Positions 34,613-49,363 of a DNA stretch of 64,000 nt are shown here, one piece after another. Every line of letters begins with the position of its first letter. Positions within the stretch are counted from its first letter, which is position 1. This stretch comes from Brasenia schreberi (lineage: Eukaryota > Streptophyta > Magnoliopsida > Nymphaeales > Cabombaceae). The notes beneath the pieces are model-generated. The model ran no database searches and was not told where the DNA came from. It was given only the letters and a program-made list of their open reading frames with translations. The position numbers were made by a program, and so were the translations under genes. Where the stretch lies: positions 35,521,001 through 35,585,000 of the forward strand of contig JAYKKT010000091.1 in the NCBI GenBank assembly GCA_036023115.1, written 5' to 3'.

Positions 34613-36770
34613 AAATCGACTTGCTCGATTCTATCACCCACCATCAAGTTGATCACGTTCAGAAAGGTTGCCCATTTATTTGATGTTGTAGGCCCCTTCT
34701 GTGGGGTTTATTCATAATGAACTGCAATTTATGATGCGTGGCCTTTCCTAGGCCCTTAGCCCTCATCTTGATCGAGATAATGCTCTTTCAACAACTTTCC
34801 ATCCATCCATGTTTATGGATCGGTGAGATAGGGCGCCTGCACCACCGGAAATGGGAATTGGTTTAACAAAGCAGTGCTCATGGTCTAAGTCCGTTGGATT
34901 TAATATGGAGCCATTCCCTGTTGGAGCGGGAGGTACCGTCACGTGGGAGCAAGTAATGCAAAGCTCCCTGCTACTATAAGGCTCCTACGGGGCGGTAAGC
35001 CTTAAAATGAAAGGTAGCTGTGTAGTCATATAACGCAATTATAGGCATATGTCAAGGTTGTGTTACATGACTTCACTCACTAAATCCCACGAGTGGTTGC
35101 TGTGGATCTGTTCGACGGTGGGCGAGGAGATTCAAATGTAAGCTCATGGCAACTTAACCCCACTCTAAGGGCCTAAACAATGTTGTAGCTTCACTATACG
35201 TGATTGTTTAATCTTTTACTAATACCTTATTATTCTAAACTATAATGTTATTTTCCAGCAAAATTACATTACGTACACACACATATATATTTAGAGAGAA
35301 ATTACTTATTCGTGCTCGAGAGTATAATAACAATGTCTTCTGTATTTTTAAAACCTTTGAAATTTTTTAAAATTATTCATTTGTTCAAAAGCAAACACTA
35401 GTGGGCATGTAGAAGTGGATGAGATCAGGTTTTCTTTTATATATATATAGTGTATGTTCTCTCATTGGTCTTTTGAGATATTCTCGTTTTATTCTCTTGT
35501 TTCTTGTTTTCCCACTAAATAAATATATATTTTTTATATAGAAAATAAATGCGTTTCTTTGGTTATCCTTTTATTCGACTCCGAATGTAGGACCAGAAAT
35601 GTTTTGTGACAGGTAGTCGCCATTGTTAAAGAAAAATCAGTTTCTTACAACCTATGGGGCAAGTTAAGGTGGCCGCTGATCACCTTAAATTCGAGAAATC
35701 CAAAAGCATTTATAGAATAGGTCCTAATTTTTCATAAAAGGTATACGTGAATTTCACCCAACTGAACTTTGCCTCGCATCAGAAAAAAATCTCCTTCTGC
35801 TACTGCTTATGGGATCAACCCCACAAGTTGAAAGTCATGGTTCTAGAAAAAGAAAAAATTCCAAGTCTCCTACACTGTGAAGGCTTATCACACACCTAGT
35901 AGGGCAGTCTTATCACACATTGTGAGGGCTTAAATGTGACATGGGATGCGGGATGGGTATTTGATTACTACCGTTTAATTGATTACACAAACGATGATAA
36001 TGATAAAAGTAATGTTTATCATGAAAGGTTATCTAGCAGATCTCTCTTTTTATATATGTATACACAGTTTATTTCTTACATAGGAAGAAAACATTTTCAT
36101 ATCCTCTTCTCAAAATTCAGATCAATGCAAGCTAAGAAAATGTAAGTTCATACAAAAAAAGAAGTTCAATTTCCACAAGGGTGCATGTATATATGCGTGT
36201 GTGTTGGGAGAGAGGGGGTTAGGCTTCCACCTCACATTGTAAGAAAGAGAGAAGAAGAAGAAGAAGAAGAAGAAGAAGTGCATATTATTGACTCTATTTC
36301 AAGGCAAGATACTTAACCTTTTCCTTCAGTTTCAGCTTGTTGGAACTCCTGGTCAATATTGTGGTTAAGGGCTTTGAAATGTTAGAACTCGACGTGGATG
36401 GTAGATTTTAAAATCAAAATAACCGAAGCCCATAAACACTCAAAGATTTTCATGTTAAAAGACATTTTTCAAATTAAAAGTGTATTTTCCCATAAACAAA
36501 CTCATGACGTGAGCGGTGCAATGCCTAATAGATAAAGAGCTTTCCTGGGATTAAATAAAAGCATGAAACAAGATTAATTCTTCGGCAAAAAAATATAGAC
36601 ATCTAATATTAATGCTCACGAACTTGGAATATGCTGCTTAACATTTATTTGGATAAAAATATGATTTTATGGAGATAATTTAGTTAGAAATCAATGGTCT
36701 TACCATCCCAGCTTATAGAATATGAACCGTAGATCAGGAAAATCCAAGCAGCCAAACACAATCGTGCCTG

Positions 36771-36772
<2 letters not shown>
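34613..36772. other. intergenic region, no gene recognised
   Basis: Unique AT-rich sequence. It contains a GA-rich run, a (GAA)n tract (36250-36279) and a slightly GC-richer part at 34840-35170 without an open frame of note. Confidence 0.5.
36250..36279. repeat. (GAA)n microsatellite
   Basis: Ten consecutive GAA/AAG triplets. Confidence 0.95.
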
Positions 36773-36829
<57 letters not shown>

Positions 36830-37154
36830 TGGATCTTGCCCACTTTCATATTGTCCACTTATATCCGCTTGTTGCTTTTGGATGGTATGAATATAATTAA
36901 AATAACTTTTCCAAAGATATTATAAAGTGAAAGTTGGTAGACTTGAACCGTCCAATTATAGAAATGGAAGCTCTAGGCACAAAGGGAAAAAGTATAAGTT
37001 ATATTTATACACTTTTATTTTTTCAAAAAAGCCTTCATTCTTTGCATTTTATCTAAATCATCAATTTCTACAATCCAACAGTCGAACTGTTGAACTTTGT
37101 CAAGATTGGAGTCCACCAACTGCCCCCTTCTCATATCTCTCTCCCTCATACTGA

Positions 37155-37248
<94 letters not shown>

Positions 37249-37254
37249 GTGTGT
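36773..37254. repeat. segment bounded by inverted compound microsatellites (Micron/MITE-like)
   Basis: The left edge is (AT)n(AG)n (36773-36829) and the right edge is (TC)n(TA)n(TG)n (37155-37254), so the microsatellites form inverted termini around about 325 bp of unique sequence. The inner left flank GATTGGATCTTGCCCACTTT recurs, inverted, next to the (TC)n tract at 6862. This resembles rice Micron-type elements that are flanked by (TA)n, but no terminal sequence or duplication can be proved. Confidence 0.45.
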
Positions 37255-39122
<1,868 letters not shown>

Positions 39123-39784
39123 TTTTCCTACTTTCCTTACTTCATACTAAACTGTACTTCATATTTAAAATGGTGAAGATCTTTTAGTGAATTTAAGTAT
39201 TGATGGATATATACATAGACTATGCTATATATATTTGATCATGCTCACCATTCATCTTGTGTACTTATGTTCAACTATTATTTTTGGGTTACATGAATAT
39301 AATACCATTAGCTTTCATATTTTTTTTAAAAAAAGGTAAAGTTTTTGAATTATTCTCACAAAAAAAAACAAAATTATTCTCACCAAAAAACAATGGACAA
39401 GAATTTCAAAGGTAGGTGGCAAGCAAGCCTTTACTGAGGCGGGACTTCGGCTGGACCGGTCAGTAAGCTGAGTTGACCATACAGCAAAACCCTATAGGGC
39501 TTGTGTTCTTATTGGACAAGTCAAAACCCATGCGCATGCAGCCACAGTTTCCCTCTTAAGCTGCCGCTTCAATTTATAAGTTTCTCAATATATATATATA
39601 TTGGAGTTGCTCGATACCCTCACATGCCAGACTCTACTAGATGATATGTGTTATTCTTGAGATTAGGATCAATATTATGCAGAATAAGATGCAGAACGAG
39701 TGCCTTGATCACCGTTGTTTGATTATTTTCATGAACAGTGATGGTGATCAAACAATGTTTACTGTTGTTTAAGAACTCTCTTTC

Positions 39785-39801
39785 ACTCTCTCTCTCTCTC
39801 T

Positions 39802-39900
<99 letters not shown>

Positions 39901-39907
39901 CGTGTGT
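39785..39907. repeat. compound (TC)n(TA)n(TG)n microsatellite
   Basis: Three dinucleotide blocks in the same order as at 37155. ORFs through it on both strands are artefacts. Confidence 0.95.
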
Positions 39908-42240
39908 AGGATTTTATTATACCCACTATCAGCATTCTTTTTAGTATGAAAACTTGTATGTATTATTGTATCATACAAAATCTAATTTTTCAAAAAAAAA
40001 CATAAAAGTATTTTATGGTTTTCACTTTTAATATTTTATGACACAAACTTCTCACACAATAAAATCAAGACTTAAAGTTTCTGCCGTTAATCAAAAAGCA
40101 ACCTATAGTATAACAACAATAGTTTTTTGCTCATGTGGCGGCTATATAAACATATTGATGTGTCACTTCAGCCACTTCAACTTGTACTAAAATATTAATT
40201 GATAATAAAACTCAATTTAGTATTATATAATTTTAATTATATGATATACATTAATTATATCAATAATGTTAAAGTATTTATTAAAATATATAATTAATAA
40301 TATATATATATATTAAGTATCATAATTATAATTCTAGTATAATATATAAATGATTATATAGTTAGTATTAAAATATTAATGTAATATATAATATAAATTG
40401 ACATAGCTTAGGTGCCATGTCAACATGTGCATGTATGCACGAAGTTGGCAAAAACTAACGATGTTATTTTAGAGGTCTCTTTTTTATTAAAACAAAAACC
40501 GCATACGTCACAATTTTATCAATGTGAAAAGCTCACAAAGTGTCAAAAGCTAAAACCTCCAGTTGAAGGCAATTAGATAGATAGGGGTGTGCATGCTGGG
40601 TAGGTGGCTGCTTAATTCCAGATTTGCTGATTAGAAGATGTGCTTATAATGCATTTATGTAAATACATTTACTTCCTTAATTGGCTTATGAGGCCTGGGT
40701 CAGCTTGGACCCATTTCAGGCTAATTTGGTATATTTCTCAAGTTGTGGGTAGAGAGAGAGAGATCCTTAAATGAGATCCAATACTAAAAACCAACTTTCT
40801 GATTCAACTATTGTCTACTTATATCCAACAGATCTGTTATGGTATTTGAATCTGATTATATGTAAATTATGCAATTTGGTTTCGGTCTCGTGTATTTTGG
40901 TTTTAATTCTGAACATGAATTCTTCTTATTGTTTGACCAATTCTGAACTTTGAAGACTGCATTTAGAACCGAATCCAATACATTTACATCCCTATTTTAA
41001 GCATTCATGTGAATGATTGGGGCGTCAACGAGGCAAAAAACCCAATCGATAATCAAATAACAGGAAATGCAAAGCATAATTAGACAATACCCAAAAATTT
41101 TGTAGTTGGTATTCAGGTGGAATCTGGGTTTGGTATAATATTTTATAAATCAAATCAAACTCCATATATAGTTGGGTCTTATGCTACGACGAGGATTATT
41201 AAACCGACTCATTCTTCTCTTACCAAACACTGACCCTTGAGGCGTGTTTGTTATATAGTTTCAGGTGAATTGAACATTGATTTGATTTTTGATGCTCACA
41301 GTCTCAAGTTTCATTGTAACTAACGTGATATTGTGGTTTCATAAATCCAATTTAAGTAAAAAATTTGACATCAAGGAGAAGGTGGATCACAGGAATCGAA
41401 TCCAAGTTGTTTTACCTGAAAACCCACGTACCTCCTTCTCTTTCGTGTTGCTATTATGCCTTGTACGAACATCCAAGTGTCAGTATTAATACTGATAAAT
41501 GAAGCAGGGAGCTATGATTACAAGCTATTGCATATATATATGTCTGCAATTTTAGTACCAAGATCCTGGCTCCATGAATCAAACACAGTTGATGAGCCTG
41601 GTTGTGGGTCAAACCCGATCTATTTGCACCCCTTCACCCATCTCTAGGAAACCCATTCAAGTTCTCATGGCCGCAATTGAAATTATAGTGACCGAGGGTA
41701 GACAATGCTACTTGCTTAACCATTGTCGGACACGAACACGACTTAGGAGAGCCTATTTCGTGTACATTGACCTGTCGGCTTCTTTCTGACATGAGCATGA
41801 AATTACACGACTTGTTTTATAGGGCGACTAAGTTGGTGTCAGTGTGCATCCGAAGTGAGAGATTCGTTGCTTTTCAACTTGTTCTTAACACGAACATGTA
41901 CTGACACAATACAAGGAGACTCAGTACACGAAATCGACACACTGCTTGGTGCCATTTTTTTGTGGGCCATTCAGCTGCCGTTGATTGCTTTTCTGTAGCC
42001 ACGTGGCAGCAATCGGGTGGCGATTGAAGAAGGTCCAGTATCCTTTTGAATGGGTCTCCCACACAAAACCAGAGAGAGAGAGAGAGGGGTGGGTGGGTAG
42101 GTAAAAGCAAGATGTTCAGGAGGCGAGGCGACTATAATTAAGTTTAGAGCCGGAGGGGTGAGGAAGTGGAGAAAGAAACACTCATGAGAGAGAGAGAGAG
42201 AGTGGTGAAGAGAGAAAACAATTAGAAAGGAGGCACAGTA
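39908..42240. other. AT-rich intergenic region and distal promoter of the MORN gene
   Basis: 40180-40420 is almost pure A/T. No protein motif was found. From about 42060 GA-rich runs appear, leading into the MORN gene promoter. Confidence 0.5.
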
Positions 42241-42450
42241 CGCAATACAGACGAAGGTTCGGACAGAGGAAGCTTTATAAAACCACAGCACAGTACATCA
42301 GAGAGAGAGAGAGAGAGAGGGTCATTCGCTTCACTAGTTAGGAATTACAGCACACCGAACAAGAAGAAGAAGAAGAACCAGATATAGGGAATGAATTAGA
42401 GCACAGAAAGACGATCAAGAGACAGAAAGAGAGAGAGAGGGATGTGAGAG
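42060..42450 (+). promoter_or_regulatory. MORN gene core promoter and GA-rich leader
   Basis: A TATA box (TTTATAAAA, 42274-42282) would place the transcription start near 42305-42315. GAGAGA runs at about 42070-42090, 42186-42202, 42299-42320 and 42425-42440 flank it on both sides. In plants such runs are the binding sites of BPC/GAGA-binding factors. The leader then runs about 150 bp to the ATG at 42470. The element identities are from sequence only. Confidence 0.55.
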
Positions 42451-42469
42451 ATTTTGGGGGTTGACCTGA

Positions 42470-43491
42470 ATGCATCAGAAGAAGTCGGAATTGCAGATCG
42501 GAACCCAAAACAGAGGCGTCTCCTCCGATTTCAGCCGTGCTCCGCCTCTCCACCTATACCATCCTCATCTTCTCCAGCAAGATGCCCTAATCTCGACCCC
42601 CCACAAACGTGCCATGACCTCCACCCCCTCTTCCTTGTCTCGCTCCCCCACCGTCTCCTCTCTGAATCCCAATCCCGTTCCCGCCGTCACCGGACCAGCC
42701 GATTTGACGGCAACCCACATCATTTCCTCTTCCGTTCAGCCGCGGCGCTCGGCATCCCTCTTGCGTTTCCTCCGCCGATTGTCCTCTCACCATCATTACT
42801 ATCATCATCATCTCAAACCCAGATTGTTTCTTCCCCCCTCTCTCATAGTCGCAATCCCCACTTTCTGGTGGTTCCTCAAAAACTCTCCTTCGGAACTCGG
42901 TCTCTGGTTCGATTTCTTCTCCGCCCTCTCTTTCGCCGCTGCCCTCCTGCTCTCGTTCCGCTTCTCCTTCCCCGGTCTGTCCCTCATCCGCCTCGTCAAA
43001 CCCCTCTCTTCCCTCCTTCCTTCCTATGAACGCCCGAAGCGGAATTCTTCTCCTCATTCGCACCATGTCCATTGGACAATTGGGTCGAAATTGAAATCGG
43101 AGATGTCACCGGCCATCGATTCGAAGGAAGGGGTCATAATTTACAGCAATGGGGATGTCTATGAAGGAGAATTCCATCAGGGAAAGTGCTCCGGAAGTGG
43201 AGTGTACTATTATTGTATGAGTGGTCGATATGAAGGGGATTGGGTGGATGGGAAGTATGATGGATTTGGTGTCGAGACGTGGGCACGGGGAAGCCGGTAC
43301 AGAGGGCAGTACAGGCAGGGTCTGAGACATGGATATGGAATTTATAGATTCTATACCGGTGATGTTTATTCCGGGGAGTGGTCTAATGGCCAGAGCCATG
43401 GGTGTGGAGTTCACACTTGTGAGGACGGCAGCCGGTACGTTGGTGAATTCAAGTGGGGTGTCAAGCATGGCCTTGGCCATTACCATTTCAG
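42470..43491 (+). CDS. membrane-anchored MORN-repeat protein, exon 1
   Basis: This is the first exon (340 codons plus two bases) of a plant MORN-repeat protein of the MHQKKSE... family. MORN repeats bind membranes and scaffold proteins. The start is at 42470 because family members begin MHQKKSE-like; the ATG at 42614 is internal. The N-terminal 110 residues are Ser/Pro/His-rich and disordered. About residues 118-178 hold two hydrophobic stretches (around PSLIVAIPTFWWF and FFSALSFAAALLLSF) likely to span a membrane. From about residue 226 five MORN repeats follow, with cores YEGEFHQGKCSGSG, YEGDWVDGKYDGFG, YRGQYRQGLRHGYG, YSGEWSNGQSHGCG and YVGEFKWGVKHGLG. It ends at a CAG|GTAGAG donor (43492). 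The remaining repeats and C-terminus belong to later exons not found here. Confidence 0.85.
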
Positions 43492-44454
43492 GTAGAGAAA
43501 TGAGCTCCTTCTGTCTCTTGAAACTTTTTTCAATCTTAGTCACTGGTTGTTAGCGATTCTTTGATGCAATTTATTTGTGTCTGGCTCTTTGATTGTATTA
43601 TTTGGAACGTTTTGCCTTGTTGGCCGCTGTCTTCTTTCGGTTGATTTGATGCTCTGTTTGGGATTGATACAATGAAGTGTAAATACGTGACTTCTTGGGA
43701 CACAACACATGCTCATTGAAAAAACACCGGTATTTCTGTTAATTCTTGTGAAGGTGAATGTGGTGATGCCAAATTGGGAGGATATCCCGATGCATGCTAT
43801 CTGTCCATTTTCATATTCTTAGAGTTCTCTAGAAAAAGTTAAATCAGTAGTTGCATACGTGGGAATACAAGATGGTTAGCCATTTTTCATCCGGATTGGT
43901 ATGAGTAAGTTGATTAGGGAAGCAGTACCTATACGTGTCCTATTCAGAGGGAGAACAGATAGACCTGTAACTGATTTGACTGCAAACGGCACAATGTTCG
44001 TTAATCTTTTGCCATTTTGTTGTCTCACTGACTAGTTACGAGCTGGCCATGCATAAAGTATTCCTGCTTGGGAATATCTTCATGTTGTTTTCTTTATACC
44101 TCGTGACTAAGAGAATGCTGCTAAACTCAATGGAGTAGGATTTTATCTCAAGCTCTTATAGTATTCATGACTTGCACTAAGCATCAAATCAATGATTTTT
44201 CGAGAATCTTCATTTTGCTATGTTTGTTTGACCAATACATCCATGTACTGTTAAGTACTTTAATGGGGAAGATGAGAACTTACTTAGAGAATGGTGCTTT
44301 ATGGTCTTGTTCAAAACTTACTCTTGCATTTTATGTCAACTAATAAAAGTATCACACTTCTTGTTCTTACCACCAAAAGTGGTGCAAAAGCTTCTTGATG
44401 GTGCCCCAACTTTTCCCATCGTAAGTGAAGAAACAATATCACTATAAGAGAAAC
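43492..44454 (+). other. start of the MORN gene intron 1
   Basis: The donor GT is at 43492-43493, followed by T-rich sequence. No exon was recognised before hAT-E begins. The next coding exon (more MORN repeats) was searched for to the window end by eye and not seen. Confidence 0.6.
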
Positions 44455-45010
44455 CTATGTTGGCAACCGGAGACTCCAGTTCAACATTTCTTAAAATTCG
44501 TTCGTACGATAGACCTAGGTGTATCGATATTAAAAGGTTATCGCACCGTATCGTGTGATATGGGCCGTATCGCACGATACTGTGCATATCGCCCGTATCG
44601 GACGATACGCCCTGGGACCCTTATAAAGGGTTCCGGGCCGACCGAAACCCGTGATTTTTCGTGGGTTTCCTCTCTCCTTTTGGGTTTCTCAAGCTCTCTA
44701 AGAGCCGGTTTTCACCTCCTTAGTGTTCAAAGCTCTAAAATCGTGCCCTGCGGTGTCCGTGCAAGCCTCTAAACTCGGATTTAGGTATATTTTTAATGTT
44801 TTTTTTCATTTTTTTCTTTTATATTTGTTGTTTTTGTGTTATTTCATTTTTTTTTGAATGACAAAATATAAAGTTATTAAGTGTGTGTATACGATTTTTA
44901 TTGCATTCATGAAGTGAGAGACACTCCATTTGAGTGTTATTTGAAGATTGGGAGATTTACGAAGTGCTTTTATTTTTAGGTTTTTGTTTGACTTAAAGTA
45001 CTTCATTGAG

Positions 45011-47589
45011 ATGGCAGGAAGGGGTGGTAGAGACTCCCATTATCGGTCTGATGATCCGGCATGGCAGTGGGATATACCAGTTGAGGGTTCTAGGTTAAAG
45101 ATTAGATGCTTATTTTGTGAAAAGGTGGTTAGTGGTAGAATTTCAAGGTTGAAACACCCCCTAGCAGGAGCTAGAAAAGAAGTTACTCCATGCACAGGCA
45201 GAGTTAGAAGTGTGCCAGAAGGTATTAAATGGCAATACCTGCATATGTTTGAGAGCATACAGGAAAGGAGATAACAAAAGGATGATTTCCACATGTGTGA
45301 AGAAGCTGATGATGCTACTGCCACTGGAGTTGGATTTACTGATAGTTTTCCTTCAGATGGTAGAACAAAGATTGGTAATAGTAGTTCACGAGCACCTAGC
45401 AGGAGAAAGAGGGTGCAGCTGAAGACTTTCGAAGTGGCAGAAGAGGAAGTTCAGGAAGGAGTAGAGGAAGAGCTTCTTCTACCATACATTTGTTATTTCC
45501 TCCTTCCACTACACCTCGTGCTCAACCTGGAATTCGTGCTGCTATGGCTTCAGAACAACTGCATGATAAGGCAGACCTTGTAGTGGAAAGATGGTTTTAT
45601 AATGCATGCTTCCATTTAATGCTGCAAACAGTTTTTATTTTCAAGCAATAACAGATGTAATTGCTAACATTAGTCCAGGATACAGGATGACCTCTTATTA
45701 GAAGTTGAGAGGAAAGATATTAGATCAAACCGCCATTGAAGTGCAACAATATTGTTCGACTTTGAGACAGTCGTGGAAGGAAACGGGATGCACTATCATA
45801 GCAGATGGATAGACCAATAGGCGAGGAAGGACATTGCTAAACTTTCTTATATATTGTCCTAAAGGACTCATGTTTTTGAGATCTCTAGATATGTCAGAGG
45901 AGAGAGGCACTTCAAAGATCCTATGATAGGAATTTGATAAGGTTATACAGGAGGTTGGGTTAGAGAATGTAGTTCAATTGATTACATATAATGCAACTAA
46001 CTACAAAGTAGCTGAGAAGGAGTTAGTTGATATTTATGGGACTTTCTACTGGACACCATGTGCAACCCATTGTTTAGATCTCATCCTCAAGGACATTGGT
46101 GAGATGGATGAAATAAAGGCAGCATCTGAGTGTTGCCAAGATATTACAAAATTCATTTACAACCATGCATTTGTTTTGTGTATGATGAGGAGATATACAA
46201 AAGGTGCACAGCTTCTTCGCACAACTGCAAGTCTGCAACTCAGTGTGCAACAAACTTCTTATCTGTACAGAGTATTGTGAGAAAGAAGCAAGCTTTGAAG
46301 AGAATGTTCTCCTCATATGAGTGGCAACAATTTGCAGAGTTGCCTCAAAAGAGAAGGAATAGAAAGTTGAATGAGATTGTAGAAACAATTTTTAGAAGTT
46401 CATTTTGGAATGCGTGTGTCAGATTATTGAAAATTACTTTTTCTTTAGTGAAAGTTTTGAGATTGGCTGACAGCGAGGAGAAACCATCTATGGGCTACCT
46501 TTATGAAGTCATGGACAGGGCAAAAGAAGCCATCAGAAATAACTTTAATGGAAAAAAGAGAGATTATGTGCTTGTGTGAAAAATAATTGATAGTAGATGG
46601 AATAAACAATTGCATCAGGTCAGAAATAACTTTAATGGAAAAAAGAGAGATTATGTGCCTGTGTGAAAAATAATTGATAGTAGATGGAATAAACAATTGC
46701 ATCAGCCTATTCATACAACAACCTACTATCTAAACCCATCATTCAGGTACTCAGCAACCTTCAAAAGGGAAGGTGAGGTTAATTGAGGAATCATTGAATG
46801 TATCGACAGATTAGTCCCTGATGAGAGCATAGCAGATGCGATACATCGAGAGATGGAGATATATGATAATGCTCTTCACTTCATGGTTTGTCTGTTGCAA
46901 TTTGCAACCGCACTACGATGCGTCCAGGTAAATTGTTTATTTTCATATTTAAGTTTCATCTTACGTTACTGTGGATTATGTCTCTAATGTTTGTCTTTTT
47001 CTACAGATGTTTGGTGGAATAGGTTTAGAATTGATTGTCCAAACCTTAGAGATTTTGCAGTGAGAGTCTTAAGCCAAACCTTTAGTGCAACAGGTTGTGA
47101 AAGAAATTGGAGTGTTTTTGAACACATCCATACAAAGAAGCGCAACAGGTTGTAACACAAAAGACTAAATGATTTAGTTTATATTCGTTGTAACATGCGC
47201 CTTTGTGAAAGGTAACGTATTACTTTCAAATTTTCAATTCAATATTGTTTAACTTCAGTCTTCAATTGTTAATATTATTTACTAATTGTTTATCTTTGTT
47301 TGTCGTAGGCAATTAAAAAAAAGTAAATAGAGAAGAAAGTCAGTTCGATCCAATAAGTTTGGATAATTTTGATATATTAGAAGATTGGGTTATGGAAGAC
47401 ACTAAAGAAAATGCCCTTCTAACTGAAGAAGACGTTGCTTGGATTAATTTGGAAGAAGTGCAACAACAACATCAAGGAGATGAAGAATTTGATTTCCAAG
47501 AAGAAGGTGTCGCTGATGATGATGATGAGGATCTGCAACAAGGAGAAGATGAAGATTATTTAGTTGATGATCATGATTACGATTTGTAA
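45011..47589 (+). pseudogene. hAT-E transposase, broken
   Basis: Pieces in order: 45011-45274 a BED finger starting MAGRGGRDSHYRSDDPAWQW, with CLFCEKVVSG and RLKHPLAGARKEV (the final zinc His region is altered); 45500-45600 linker [17 protein letters not shown]; 45680-46060 DUF659 with CPKGLMFLRSLDMSEE and QLITYNATNYK, and TPCATHCLDLILKDIGEMDE at 46050-46110; 46230-46579 the middle domain; about 47030-47215 the dimerisation motif SATGCERNWSVFEHIHTKKR; and 47359-47589 a very acidic tail. Stops, frameshifts, an 87-bp duplication and apparent introns (for example 46929-47006) separate them. It lies in the host gene's intron on the same strand. Confidence 0.85.
46534..46705 (+). repeat. 87-bp tandem duplication in hAT-E transposase
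   Basis: Copies start at 46534 and 46621 (CAGAAATAACTTTAATGG...) and are identical but for one base or so (TGCTTGTG versus TGCCTGTG). Each carries the same in-frame stop (GTG TGA). Confidence 0.92.
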
Positions 47590-47875
47590 AATGTAACTGT
47601 GTGTGTAATCTGAATTTCATTTTTTGGATTCAAAATATATAAATTTTTATGTAATTGTTCAATGTTGAATGCTCAATCTATACTAAACTTATAATATATG
47701 AATTTAAAGCAATTACCAGTTTTTTCCTGATTTTTCCTTTTTTTTTTCCTAATTTTTATTGATTTTTAATTAATTTTTACATTATTTTAATATTAAAGTA
47801 TGATACAATACGATACGATACGCCCGAATCGTAGGGCCCAGTGATACACAATACGATGCGCGTCATACAACACTA

Positions 47876-48689
47876 GTACCCACCCTGTTGATAAGATTTT
47901 CATATTGTGAATGCCAGCCATGCAGCACCATGGAACAGGCATGACTGGAAAGACAGCTTTCAGATCAGTAATATAGCCGTGTACCTAGGGGTTGGTCTTT
48001 GGCAGTAGATCAGGGATTGTTACCTAAAGAAAGTATCCCTCTCTTCCCATGTAAAGTGTACTTCATGCATTAGAAGAGAAGTCCACTTGCATGAAAAACT
48101 TTTGTCTCCAGGCAGTTCAGTCTTCATTCTTGTCAAACCACTTCTAGAGTTCACTGGTTTGGATAGGAAATATCTTTACAGGGGTGGATTTCTTAGCTGT
48201 CAGCATGGACTTTCCACTCCATGCTAAACTGTGTCTCACCGCCGATGGAAAAGTATGGGCCTCATAGCTTCCAGGAGAGTGTTCCTGACCATATCGGGTG
48301 AAAATTAGCATATTGTTTACTTTATTATAGGCTGCAACAACTAGGACCTGATCCTCTTGTGAACTCTGCTAGGTTTTCACTCCTTCCCTACCAAGAAATT
48401 ACTGTCTTGTTAATAATGTACTTTGCAGTTGTGATTCAGTACCGTTTTGCAGTAGCATGGCGTTCCTATTATTTTTCATGGTGATATTGCAGTTGTTTAT
48501 CCACAATTTTACATACGAAGTGCAACCTTGCCTTGGTTTATCATTAGATTTCAAGGTTTGATTAGTCTTCCTTTCTTCTTGCAATTCTTCTTTGGATCTT
48601 TAAGTATCGTTTTCAGAATTGATAACCTTTCTAATAAACAGTAAGTTGTTTTGGAAGAAGTTCTGCATATTTAGAACACATTAGATACT
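47876..48689. other. unique sequence between hAT-E and copia-2
   Basis: Probably continues the MORN intron. No exon or element end was recognised. Confidence 0.45.
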
Positions 48690-49048
48690 GTGTGTCACAA
48701 TTAATCATACAAGCAATAGAAACCATCAGATTTGAACAGGTCAGAATCTCTGTCGCCGCCACACTCTCTTTCCTCTTTTTGTATTCCTTAATCTCTAAAG
48801 AATGCTAGTAGGGTTTCCCTTTAAATACCAACTTTACACTAATACAATATATTACTTAAGTGTCATTAATGAACCTAATTTAAAGCTACCTTTAAAAACA
48901 AAAGTAAACACAAGACACTACACTAAACCACAATAATGAAATAAGAATAAAATTGCAGCAACATATTCTTGATTCACATATCTAGCAAGCAACGATTTTC
49001 TTGTCTTCTCATTTTCCTATCTACTTCATACTCTCAAGACTCTCCCTC
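48690..49048 (-). repeat. copia-2 3' LTR and polypurine tract (tentative)
   Basis: Right after the pol stop (minus strand) comes GTGAGGGAGAGTCTTGAG, a polypurine-tract-like run. The sequence beyond has a TATTTAAAGGG box and a leader-like AGAGAGTGTGGCGGC segment, as LTRs do. Neither terminus nor a partner LTR could be confirmed. Confidence 0.4.
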
Positions 49049-49363
49049 ACATGGTGAAAGATAGATATGACACTCAACTTGCCACATAGTCTGCCTAATA
49101 AGTTTATATTAAGTGCTTTGGTTAATATATATGCACACTTATTTTCCGACTTCACATGTTCAAGTTGTAATTCCTCGCTGCACACACTGTCCCGTATGGA
49201 GTGAATCAATTTCGATGTATTTTGTTCTCTCGTGAAACACACGATTCGATGCTATCTAGATTGCATATTTACTGTCACAATATATTGGAATTGAATCTTC
49301 TACTAGTGGACCAATTTTCATTAGTAAAGATCACAATCATTTCCCTTCACATATGCCAAAAAC
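49021..49363 (-). pseudogene. copia-2 RNase H C-terminal part
   Basis: Minus-strand text shows ICEGK, then GPLVEDSIPIYCDSKYAI, ASNRVFHERTKYIEID-like words, and ends in LEHVKSENKCAYILTKALNI and LCGKLSVISIFHHVRESL. This is the copia RNase H and C-terminus, broken by stops and a frameshift. It continues, beyond N2, with 53087-53348. Confidence 0.8.

Larger units (their letters stand above)
44455..47875 (+). mobile_element. hAT transposon E, same family as A and B, in the MORN gene intron
   Basis: Dense CGTATCG/CGATACG arrays lie at 44505-44610 and 47800-47860. Tentative ends are CTATGTTGGC (44455) and, inverted, TAGTGTTGTATGAC (47875), both close to CAATGTTGTA of hAT-A. No target-site duplication survives. 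The plus-strand transposase remnant has the same domain order as hAT-A. Boundaries are approximate. Confidence 0.75.

Noticed and set aside
39738..39978. Open frames through the (TC)n(TA)n(TG)n tract
   Set aside because: Same reason: simple-sequence translation (Ser-Leu, Tyr-Ile, Cys-Val).
42587..43072. 161-codon minus-strand frame opposite the MORN gene exon
   Set aside because: Shadow of the plus-strand exon. It is Arg/Glu/Gly-rich only because the other strand is Pro/Ser-rich.
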